A DNA stretch of 64,000 nucleotides. Origin: Bufo bufo. Its lineage: Eukaryota; Chordata; Amphibia; Anura; Bufonidae. Below the pieces are notes generated by a model that saw nothing but the letters and a program-made list of their open reading frames with translations, was not told the origin of the DNA and ran no database searches. The DNA lies in NCBI RefSeq assembly GCF_905171765.1, contig NC_053389.1:784678772-784742771 (forward strand), written 5' to 3'. This document shows positions 26,771 to 36,747 of the stretch, piece by piece; positions within the stretch are counted from its first letter, which is position 1, and each line of letters begins with the position of its first letter. A program made the translations under genes and the position numbers.

Positions 26771-28284
26771 TACAAAACCTGCTTTTGTTATTTCTTTCAA
26801 GATGCATGGGTGACAGAAGCCTCTGCCACTATCAAGCCAGATGCCTCTACAAAGAGAAAAAAGACACAAACCATGTGAGGTGACTGAACAACTTTGGAAA
26901 CGTTTGTCCGTTGAAATGTAACAAGGAACGATCGTTTTAGCCCAGCCATGATAGACCGTTATCCTTTGAAAAGAAGCCAGCCGCGTGTAATCATCTTCAT
27001 CCGATGGTCAGACAAAAGATATTTTGTTCAAAATAAGATTGTGCGTGGGCGAAAGATCTTTCTTTGAAAGAACGTTCCAGGAAAGAGCTTTTGTCCATCG
27101 CCCCGGTTTCATTGAACGCGTACGGGCAGTTTGAACAACTGTAATGCCTATTACGGACTAAGATGTGTTTGGCTGTGTCTGTGAAACCAATGCTCACCAG
27201 GTGTTTGTTTGTTCATCTGCTGTTCAAGCAACGTCTATCTAAAGTGTCTGACCACCTTAAGGCTACCCCTAGGTGTTTACCAGAGAACGCCAAAAGGCCG
27301 GTTGGACTTGGCTACTAGGGACCCAGGCTAAGTCTACCGAGTACGCAGGCAGAAAACAGGTGCGAGCTCATAGGCAACACACCTATCAGAAGCCAAGGAG
27401 TAGCAGAAGAGTAAAACAAGCCAGAGTCTAAGCCAGGAGAGTTAGCATAAGTCAAAACACAATACGGGTGTTAATCCAATAACAAGGCAAAGAGTAAAAG
27501 CCAGCAGATTCACTAGAAACCTAATCAGTAGACAAGGGGTAAATATTGAAACAGGTTGAGGTCTATTCACTGGAAGGTCCAACAGAAATGCAGCACTCTT
27601 CTCAACACACACAACAAGCAGGAGCCTGGAAAACAAAAAGCACAGGCCCTGACAAACAGTAAGTGTTTGACTTAAATCCCCCACCTAGTTCTGGGATTGG
27701 ATACCCAACCAGGGAACCGATTGGCCCAGCGTCCAGACTCACCGATAAGTCGATCATCCGGGTCTTGGCTGGTCGACGTGGCAACCCTCCTGGAACAACC
27801 ATGCACAGGAACGTGGCAGGGTAAGATCCTGACAGGTACACTGCCAAACTGAATTCTTTGGCTCCATAAGCCACTTCAAACAGAAAAAAAGATGCTACTT
27901 AGTTATGTTATCCACATTACTATTCTGCCTCCGCTCATCCCTCTTCAAATGCTGCATCCAATGCAAACACCGGCTGTGACGTAATGTGCTGGTCTTGGGA
28001 CATGTATGATGTCATAGCATCACACCGATAACCGATTGGACAGGGAGACGCAGAGCCAAAAACACATTGAATGATGAGTACGTAGGCCCCTGTGTGGGAA
28101 CACCGTTGCTAGAAAAGCAGCGGAGGGGGAACCGGGCAGCGACAGGGGATACATAAGGCGAATACTACATTTTCTTATGCTTGGACATCACACTCAGCAG
28201 TTTAGACCATCAGTCTTTTCTGCCCGAAAACCCTTCTAACTGCTATCCTTCTGAGGTAGTGCAGCCAACTTTGACATGAAGCAA

Positions 28285-28357
28285 GTTTCTGTAGTGTAGT
28301 GGCTATCACGTTCGCCTCACACGCGAAAGGTCCCCGGTTCGAAACCGGGCAGAAACA
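28285..28357 (+). tRNA. tRNA-Val (CAC), unit 15
   Basis: Identical over 73 nt to the 806 copy. Confidence 0.97.
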
Positions 28358-28753
28358 TGTACATTTTCATAAGCGTTGAAAGAGCTTATGATGCATAATA
28401 TCTAACCCCCACAACAAGTGACGGCATCTCTGCTTACTTCCAATTTTAAATGAAATTTACACTTTTTAGGGGCTATTGGGGTAAAACAAAAGAATGCAAA
28501 GCTTAGCTTTCATAAACACTGAGTGGGTATGGAGACTTTGTACGGGGCTTACACCCTGATCTTTTATCTCATCCAAATAATTCAGATCAAAGATCATAAT
28601 AATAGTCAGATTTTTGTAGAATTATAGTGCATAAACTTAGACTTACCTATAGCTGTAAATGCTGGTCTCCAGGAACATTATAGCTAGTTTGTTCAAAAAA
28701 ACATGTTTGACCGTTATGCCCACTTACATGCCAAACGTACCAAGCGCATGGCT

Positions 28754-28826
28754 GTTTCTGTAGTGTAGTGGTTATCACGTTCGCCTAACACGCGAAAGGT
28801 CCCCGGTTCGAAACCGGGCAGAAACA
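28754..28826 (+). tRNA. tRNA-Val (AAC), unit 15
   Basis: Consensus AAC sequence. Two changes lie just upstream, at 28730-28733. Confidence 0.97.
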
Positions 28827-30339
28827 TACAAAACCTGCTTTTGTTATTTCTTTCAAGATGCATGGGTGACAGAAGCCTCTGCCACTATCAAGCCAGATGC
28901 CTCTACAAAGAGAAAAAAGACACAAACCATGTGAGGTGACTGAACAACTTTGGAAACGTTTGTCCGTTGAAATGTAACAAGGAACGATCGTTTTAGCCCA
29001 GCCATGATAGACCGTTATCCTTTGAAAAGAAGCCAGCCGCGTGTAATCATCTTCATCCGATGGTCAGACAAAAGATATTTTGTTCAAAATAAGATCGTGC
29101 GTGGGCGAAAGATCTTTCTTTGAAAGAACGTTCCAGGAAAGAGCTTTTGTCCATCGCCCCGGTTTCATTGAACGCGTACGGGCAGTTTGAACAACTGTAA
29201 TGCCTATTACGGACTAAGATGTGTTTGGCTGTGTCTGTGAAACCAATGCTCACCAGGTGTTTGTTTGTTCATCTGCTGTTCAAGTAACGTCTATCTAAAG
29301 TGTCTGACAACCTTAAGGCTACCCCTAGGTGTTTACCAGAGAACGCCAAAAGGCCGGTTGGACTTGGCTACTAGGGACCCAGGCTAAGTCTACCGAGTAC
29401 GCAGGCAGAAAACAGGTGCGAGCTCATAGGCAACACACCTATCAGAAGCCAAGGAGTAGCAGAAGAGTAAAACAAGCCAGAGTCTAAGCCAGGAGAGTTA
29501 GCATAAGTCAAAACACAATACGGGTGTTAATCCAATAACAAGGCAAAGAGTAAAAGCCAGCAGATTCACTAGAAACCTAATCAGTAGACAAGGGGTAAAT
29601 ATTGAAACAGGTTGAGGTCTATTCACTGGAAGGTCCAACAGAAATGCAGCACTCTTCTCAACACACACAACAAGCAGGAGCCTGGAAAACAAAAAGCACA
29701 GGCCCTGACAAACAGTAAGTGTTTGACTTAAATCCCCCACCTAGTTCTGGGATTGGATACCCAACCAGGGAACCGATTGGCCCAGCGTCCAGACTCACCG
29801 ATAAGTCGATCATCCGGGTCTTGGCTGGTCGACGTGGCAACCCTCCTGGAACAACCATGCACAGGAACGTGGCAGGGTAAGATCCTGACAGGTACACTGC
29901 CAAACTGAATTCTTTGGCTCCATAAGCCACTTCAAACAGAAAAAAAGATGCTACTTAGTTATGTTATCCACATTACTATTCTGCCTCCGCTCATCCCTCT
30001 TCAAATGCTGCATCCAATGCAAACACCGGCTGTGACGTAATGTGCTGGTCTTGGGACATGTATGATGTCATAGCATCACACCGATAACCGATTGGACAGG
30101 GAGACGCAGAGCCAAAAACACATTGAATGATGAGTACGTAGGCCCCTGTGTGGGAACACCGTTGCTAGAAAAGCAGCGGAGGGGAACCGGGCAGCGACAG
30201 GGGATACATAAGGCGAATACTACATTTTCTTATGCTTGGACATCACACTCAGCAGTTTAGACCATCAGTCTTTTTTGCCCGAAAACCCTTCTAACTGCTA
30301 TCCTTCTGAGGTAGTGCAGCCAACTTTGACATGAAGCAA

Positions 30340-30412
30340 GTTTCTGTAGTGTAGTGGCTATCACGTTCGCCTCACACGCGAAAGGTCCCCGGTTCGAAAC
30401 CGGGCAGAAACA
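30340..30412 (+). tRNA. tRNA-Val (CAC), unit 16
   Basis: Identical over 73 nt to the 806 copy, with the long T-run variant upstream. Confidence 0.97.
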
Positions 30413-30808
30413 TGTACATTTTCATAAGCGTTGAAAGAGCTTATGATGCATAATATCTAACCCCCACAACAAGTGACGGCATCTCTGCTTACTTCCAATT
30501 TTAAATGAAATTTACACTTTTTAGGGGCTATTGGGGTAAAACAAAAGAATGCAAAGCTTAGCTTTCATAAACACTGAGTGGGTATGGAGACTTTGTACGG
30601 GGCTTACACCCTGATCTTTTATCTCATCCAAATAATTCAGATCAAAGATCATAATAATAGTCAGATTTTTGTAGAATTATAGTGCATAAACTTAGACTTA
30701 CCTATAGCTGTAAATGCTGGTCTCCAGGAACATTATAGCTAGTTTGTTCAAAAAAACATGTTTGACCGTTATGCCCACTTACATACCCAACATACCAAGC
30801 GCATGGCT

Positions 30809-30881
30809 GTTTCTGTAGTGTAGTGGTTATCACGTTCGCCTCACACGCGAAAGGTCCCCGGTTCGAAACCGGGCAGAAACA
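30809..30881 (+). tRNA. tRNA-Val at the AAC locus with anticodon switched to CAC
   Basis: Location, flanks and position 20 (T) are those of the AAC locus, but the anticodon loop is CTCACAC, so the anticodon is CAC. The only base differing from the consensus AAC gene is position 34 (A to C). The fold is complete. Amino-acid identity is unchanged; the decoding range shifts from GUU/GUC/GUA (with inosine) to GUG. Confidence 0.95.
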
Positions 30882-31239
30882 TACAAAACCTGCTTTTGTT
30901 ATTTCTTTCAAGATGCATGGGTGACAGAAGCCTCTGCCACTATCAAGCCAGATGCCTCTACAAAGAGAAAAAAGACACAAACCATGTGAGGTGACTGAAC
31001 AACTTTGGAAACGTTTGTCCGTTGAAATGTAACAAGGAACGATCGTTTTAGCCCAGCCATGATAGACCGTTATCCTTTGAAAAGAAGCCAGCCGCGTGTA
31101 ATCATCTTCATCCGATGGTCAGACAAAAGATATTTTGTTCAAAATAAGATCGTGCGTGGGCGAAAGATCTTTCTTTGAAAGAACGTTCCAGGAAAGAGCT
31201 TTTGTCCATCGCCCCGGTTTCATTGAACGCGTCGGCAGT

Positions 31240-31439
31240 NNNNNNNNNNNNNNNNNNNNNNNNNNNNNNNNNNNNNNNNNNNNNNNNNNNNNNNNNNNNN
31301 NNNNNNNNNNNNNNNNNNNNNNNNNNNNNNNNNNNNNNNNNNNNNNNNNNNNNNNNNNNNNNNNNNNNNNNNNNNNNNNNNNNNNNNNNNNNNNNNNNNN
31401 NNNNNNNNNNNNNNNNNNNNNNNNNNNNNNNNNNNNNNN
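31240..31439. other. Assembly gap (200 N)
   Basis: Aligned to the previous unit (29187-29272), only about 86 bp should be missing here. The round length of 200 suggests a placeholder. The base just before the gap (GCGTCGGCAGT instead of GCGTACGGGCAGT) is also irregular, as at a low-quality contig end. An unknown number of units could be missing. Confidence 0.97.
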
Positions 31440-32505
31440 CTGCTGTTCAAGTAACGTCTATCTAAAGTGTCTGACCACCTTAAGGCTACCCCTAGGTGTT
31501 TACCAGAGAACGCCAAAAGGCCGGTTGGACTTGGCTACTAGGGACCCAGGCTAAGTCTACCGAGTACGCAGGCAGAAAACAGGTGTGAGCTCATAGGCAA
31601 CACACCTATCAGAAGCCAAGGAGTAGCAGAAGAGTAAAACAACCAGAGTCTAAGCCAGGAGAGTTAGCATAAGTCAAAACACAATACGGGTGTTAATCCA
31701 ATAACAAGGCAAAGAGTAAAAGCCAGCAGATTCACTAGAAACCTAATCAGTAGACAAGGGGTAAATATTGAAACAGGTTGAGGTCTATTCACTGGAAGGT
31801 CCAACAGAAATGCAGCACTCTTCTCAACACACACAGCAAACAGGAGCCTGGAAAACAAAAAGCACAGGCCCTGACAAACAGTAAGTGTTTGACTTAAATC
31901 CCCCACCTAGTTCTGGGATTGGATACCCAACCAGGGAACCGATTGGCCCAGCGTCCAGACTCACCGATAAGTCGATCATCCGGGTCTTGGCTGGTCGACG
32001 TGGCAACCCTCCTGGAACAACCATGCACAGGAACGTGGCAAGGTAAGATCCTGACAGGTACACTGCCAAACTGAATTCTTTGGCTCCATAAGCCACTTCA
32101 AACAGAAAAAAAGATGCTACTTAGTTATGTTATCCACATTACTATTCTGCCTCCGCTCATCCCTCTTCAAATGCTGCATCCAATGCAAACACCGGCTGTG
32201 ACGTAATGTGCTGGTCTTGGGACATGTATGATGTCATAGCATCACACCGATAACCGATTGGACAGGGAGACGCAGAGCCAAAAACACATTGAATGATGAG
32301 TACGTAGGCCCCTGTGTGGGAACACCGTTGCTAGAAAAGCAGCGGAGGGGGACCGGGCAGCGACAGGGGATACATAAGGCGAATACTACATTTTCTTATG
32401 CTTGGACATCACACTCAGCAGTTTAGACCATCAGTCTTTTCTGCCCAAAAACCCGTCTTACTGCTATCCTTCTGAGGTAGTGCAGCTAACTTTGACACGA
32501 AGCAA

Positions 32506-32578
32506 GTTTCTGTAGTGTAGTGGCTATCACGTTCGCCTCACACGCGAAAAGTCCCTGGTTCGAAACCAGGCAGAAACA
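32506..32578 (+). tRNA. tRNA-Val (CAC), last array unit, with compensated T-stem change
   Basis: Three differences from the 806 copy: position 45 G to A (variable loop), position 51 C to T and position 63 G to A. The last two restore a pair (T51-A63), so the T stem stays fully paired. Eight T follow downstream. It sits in the divergent right-hand unit but looks functional. Confidence 0.88.
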
Positions 32579-32973
32579 TGTACATTTTTTTAAGCGTTGA
32601 AAAGCTCATGATGCATAATATCTAACCCCCACAACAAGTGATGGCATCTCTGCTTTCTTCCAATTTTAAATTACATTTACACTTTTTAGGGGCTATTGGG
32701 GTAAAACAAAAGAATGCAAAGCTTAGCTTTCATAAACACTAAGTGGGTATGGAGACTTTGGACGGGGCTTACACCCTGATCTTTTATCTCATCCAAATAA
32801 TTCAGATCAAAGATCATAATAATAGTCAGATTTTTGTAGAATTATAGTGCATAAACTTAGACTTACCTATAGCTGTAAATGCTGGTCTCCAGGAACATTA
32901 TAGCTAGTTTGTTTAAAAAAACATGTTTGACCGTTATGCCCAACTACATACCCAACATACCAAGCGCATGGCT

Positions 32974-33046
32974 GTTTCTGTAGTGTAGTGGTTATCATGA
33001 TCGCCTAACACCTGAAAGGTCCCCGGTTCGAAACCGGGCAGAAACA
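32974..33046 (+). pseudogene. Decayed tRNA-Val (AAC), last array unit
   Basis: The anticodon is still AAC and the B box is intact, but the anticodon stem has A27/A43 and C31/C39 mismatches plus a G30-T40 wobble, and the D stem has lost C25. Two of five anticodon-stem pairs are gone, so a functional tRNA is unlikely. Confidence 0.75.
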
Positions 33047-33659
33047 TACACAACCTGCTTTTGTTATTTCTTTCAAGATGCATGGGTGACAGAAGCCTCT
33101 GCCACTATCAAGCCAGATGCCTCTACAAAGAGAAAAAAGACACAAACCATGTGAAGTGACTGAACAACTGTGGAAACGTTTGTCCGTTGAAATGTAACAA
33201 GGAACGATCGCGTTTTAGCCCAGCCATGATAGACCGTTATCCTTTGAAAAGAAGCCAGCCGCGTGTAATCATCTTCATCCGATGGTCAGACAAAAGATAT
33301 TTTGTTCAAAATAAGATCGTACGTGGGCGAAAGATCTTTCTTTGAAAGAACGTTCAAGGAAAGAGCTTTCGTCCATCGCCCTGGTTTCATTGAACGCGTA
33401 CGGGCAGTTGGCTGTGTCTGTGAAACCAATGCTCACCAGGTGTTTGTTTGTTCATTTGCTGTTCAAGTAACGTCTATCTAAAGTGTCTGACCACCTTAAG
33501 GCTACCCCTAGGTGTTTACCAGAGAACACCAAAAGGCCGGTTGGACTTGGCTACTAGGGACCCAGGCTAAGTCTACCGAGTACGCAGGCAGAAAACAGGT
33601 GCGAGCTCATAGGCAACACACCTATCAGAAGCCAAGGAGTAGCAGAAGAGTAAAACAAG

Positions 33660-34093
33660 ACTAATGCTGAAAAGGCATTAGATGTAGGATATTGCCAAAA
33701 ATTGTTGTTTTTTTAAACCCAGATTATTATTTCAAGCTTGGATTTGAATGTCACAAAAGCATATATGCAGTGCTGGTGCGCTGAGCTTGCATAAAATGGC
33801 CGCCGCCGACCACTTAACTAACAGACGTATAAAAGTTATTTTTCTCTGTCACTGGGCTCAGGGCAGGGTAAAAAGATTGTGCACTGCACACACACAACAA
33901 AATCTATGTAGATCGCTAAGTTCAATTGCAGTTTTGATTAAAGTTTACTTCCTATTTTACTTCCTATTCTCTCCCTCACAGCATCAGCATCCTCTACCTA
34001 CACTACTAAGAGCAGAGTGAAGTGCAGCGCTACGTGAATCCAGCTTATATAGAGGCTGGGTCACATGTTGCACTGGCCAATCACAGCTATGCC
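33660..34093. mobile_element. Left part of an older hAT-type element split by a later hAT insertion
   Basis: Unrelated to the tRNA unit and without a coding frame. It ends in GGCCAATCACAGCTATGCC just before the target duplication of the nested element. The matching continuation after that element (44298 onward) begins GCATGGCTGTGATGGC. The combined block ends in CGAAC-rich sequence and CAACCCTA at 44431, typical of a hAT end. No left terminal repeat is visible at 33660, so this side is truncated or rearranged. Confidence 0.6.
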
Positions 34094-34101
34094 ATTAGTA
34101 G
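34094..34101 (+). repeat. Target site duplication ATTAGTAG, left copy
   Basis: Exact match to the eight bases at 44290-44297. The 8-bp length is diagnostic of hAT transposition. Confidence 0.92.
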
Positions 34102-34549
34102 TAGAGATGTCGCGAACATAAAATTTTCCATTTGCGAACGGCGAACGCGAATTTCCGCAAATGTTCGCGAACTGGCGAACCGGGCGAACCGCCATAGACT
34201 TCAATAGGCAGGCGAATTTTAAAACCCACAGGGACTCTTTCTGGCCACAATAGTGATGGAAAAGTTGTTTCAAGGGGACTAACACCTGGACTGTGGCATG
34301 CTGGAGGGGGATACATGGCAAAACTCCCATGGAAAATTACGTAGTTGATGCAGAGTCGGGTTTTAATCCATAAAGGGCATAAATCACCTAACATTCCTAA
34401 ATTGTTTGGAATAACGTGCTTTAAAACATTAGGTATGTTGTATCGATTAGGTAGTGTAAGGGTTACGCCCGCTTCACAGTGACAGACCAAACTCCCCGTT
34501 TAACTCACCGCAAACAACCGCAAACAGTCCATTTGCACAACCGCAAACT

Positions 34550-35036
34550 CCCCATTTGCACAAGGTTGGATACCAAGCTAGCCATGTCCCGTTCCTTGTC
34601 CTTACTGACGTCATTGAAGGTCTCTTCCTCCACCCAGCTACGTACAACACCAAGGGTCCCCGAAAGGTGACAACAAGCCCCATGGGACGCCTGCTGTGGT
34701 TGGTCTTCCACCTCCTCAAAGCCACCTTCCTCCTCTGACTCCTCTTCTTCAGACTCCTCTCTCTGCGTTGCCGCAGGTCCAGCAATCAACGTCGAAAAGG
34801 CTGCTTCTGGTGGTGATGGTGACCACAACTCTTCCTCTTCATGCTCATCTACGGCCTGATCCAGCACTCTTCGAAGGGCACGCTCCAGAAAAAACGCATA
34901 TGGGATGAGGTCGATGATGTTTCCTTGGGTTTGACTGACCAGGTTTGTCACCTCCGCAAAAGGACGCATGAGCCTACAGCCATTGTGCATGAGCGTTCAG
35001 TAACGCGGCCAAAAAATACCCAGCTCCGCAGAGGCT
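34550..35036 (-). pseudogene. Second, partial copy of the hAT transposase C-terminal region
   Basis: The minus-strand translation shows CRLMRPFAEVTNLVSQ, FFLERALRRVLDQAVDEHEE and an acidic EEESEEE stretch. These align with the main transposase at about 37430-37908 (CRLMRPFEEVTNLVSR, FFLERALRRVLDQAVDE). Homology stops at the same CAGAGGCTGTCCT motif in both (near 35036 and 37908). It lacks the catalytic and dimerisation regions. It is either an internal duplication or the remnant of a deleted sister element. Confidence 0.82.
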
Positions 35037-35063
35037 GTCCTCTTTTATTTAAATTAAAAAAAT

Positions 35064-36034
35064 CTATTCTTACCAGTTTAATCTCTGTTTTGTCCCCTAT
35101 CAGGGGCCGGTGTATGGAATAGATTTTAGGAATCGGGAGATGGAAAAAGATGGTTGGTCAGTCCTCTTACTTCCAATTTGGGGCACTGCGCGTGCGCTGT
35201 GCAATGTACTGTGCCACCCTATATGAGTGGTGTGTTAAGTAGTACTATTCCTATCAGTTTAATCCCTGTTACGTCCCCTATCAGGCGCCGGTGTATGGAA
35301 AAGATTTTAGGAACCGGGAGATGGAAAAAGATGCTTGGTCGGTCCTCTCACTTCCAATTTGGGGCACTGCGCGTGCGCCGTGCAGTGTACTGTGCTACCC
35401 TATATGAGTGGTATGTTAAGTAGCACTATTCCTATCAGTTTAATCCCTGTTACGTCCCCTATCAGGGGCCGGTGTATGGAATTGATTTTAGGAACCGGGA
35501 GATGGAAAAAGATGCTTGGTCGTTCCTCTTACTTCCAATTTGGGGCACTGCGCGTGCGCCGCGCAATGTACTGTGCGACCCTATATGAGTGGTATGTTAA
35601 GTAGTACCATTCCTATCAGTTTAATCCCTTTTATGTCCCCTATCAGGGGCCGGTGTATGGAATAGATTTTAGGAACCGTGAGATGGAAAAAGATGCTTGG
35701 TCGTTCCTCTTACTTCCAATTTGGGGCACTGCGCGTGCGCCGTGCAATGTACTGTGCTACCCTATATGAGTGGTATGTTAAGTAGCACTATTCCTATCAG
35801 TTTAATCCCTGTTACGTCCCCTATCAGGGGCCGGTGTATGGAATAGATTTTAGGAACCGGGAGATGGAAAAAGATGCTTGGTCTGTCCTCTTACTTCCAA
35901 TTTGGGGCACTGCGCGTGCGCCGTGCAATGTACTGTGCCACCCTATATGAGTGGTGTGTTATGTAGTACTATTCTTATCAGTTTAATCCCTGTTACGTCC
36001 CCTATCAGGGGACGTGTATCGAATAGCTTTTAGA
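35064..36034. repeat. 181-bp tandem repeat, about 5.3 copies
   Basis: The motif CTATTCCTATCAG recurs near 35064, 35245, 35426, 35608, 35788 and 35969. Copies differ by a few percent, and the last is truncated. It lies in the 3' part of the hAT element. Forward reading frames of about 90 aa here are by-products of the repeat. Confidence 0.93.
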
Positions 36035-36747
36035 CAACCGCAAAGCGGTGTCAATAGTTGACACACTCATGACATAAATTTTATTCCTCTATGCGTCAAT
36101 CTTGGTGTAGTGATGACTGGGCTCGTTCGCACGTTTGGGAGATTGCAGGCGATTGCGGTTTTTCAAAGCCTATGGCCGTGCTGAGGTAGTTCAGTGACAG
36201 TTAAGTGACCCAGAAAACAATGATTCTGCAGTGTGGGCCCATTGTTGGCCTAGTAGGCTTTAATGATCACCTTAGATGATCACAAAGAAAATTAATGTTT
36301 TTTCTATGCAAAATTATCCAGCCGATCGCTTTTGGTCTGTTCACAATGAAGCAACGACCTTATCATCTGGGGTGTGCCAACATTGCCATTGCCAACACAC
36401 TCATAGAGGTGATCGCTTCTTTGTGATACGCAAGCCCCTTCACCAAAACAAGGTAACGATCACAAAGGGGAATTGACACATGTATGTGCCTTTTTTTTTG
36501 TTTTCTTTTTGCAGCCACAGTGCAGCACCAGAGGCCAGAAAAATTAGGCATGTACACATGCCTGAAAAATCAGGTATTGTTGCAGCGGCCGGAAAAATTT
36601 ATGTTTTCCAGACAGAAAGTGCACTAAAACATTGCAGCTTGAACCCTAGTTGGTGGCGGAGAAGTCACGTAAGTCTTCCGGTATGCAGAGATTAAATACA
36701 GCAGCGTGTGGACCATTTTTAGCCCAAGGCATCTCATCAGGCCTTTT

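Larger units (their letters stand above)
1..33659 (+). repeat. Tandem array of ~2,055-bp units, each with tRNA-Val-CAC and tRNA-Val-AAC
   Basis: The spacing between successive Val-CAC genes is 2055, 2055, 2055, 2055, 2058, 757, 2056, 2054, 2056, 2055, 2057, 2055, 2055, 2056 and 2055 bp, then 2166 bp across the N-gap. Units differ by scattered single bases and short homopolymer indels. The window starts inside a unit, and the array ends abruptly at 33659 against unrelated sequence. The two genes are 469 bp apart, with about 1.5 kb of spacer before the next pair. The spacer holds only short reading frames that repeat because the DNA repeats. Amphibian tRNA genes are known to occur as tandem units (the 3.18-kb multi-tRNA repeat of Xenopus laevis); a valine-only unit is a different composition. 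I did not recognise the spacer as any known transposon. Confidence 0.97.

Noticed and set aside
30702..30980. A 92-aa minus-strand frame across the tRNA at 30809
   Set aside because: It runs antisense through the tRNA gene and is open only because the AAC-to-CAC change removed a stop codon present in other units.
31135..31554. Open frames spanning the N-gap
   Set aside because: They are artefacts of translating unknown bases.
33660..34093. A host gene exon in the stretch between the array and the hAT element
   Set aside because: It has no splice-bounded frame, and its continuation after the nested element shows hAT-type terminal sequence.
36480..36695. A small 71-aa plus-strand gene in the hAT 3' region
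   Set aside because: No domain, no supporting signals, and it lies in a noncoding part of the element.
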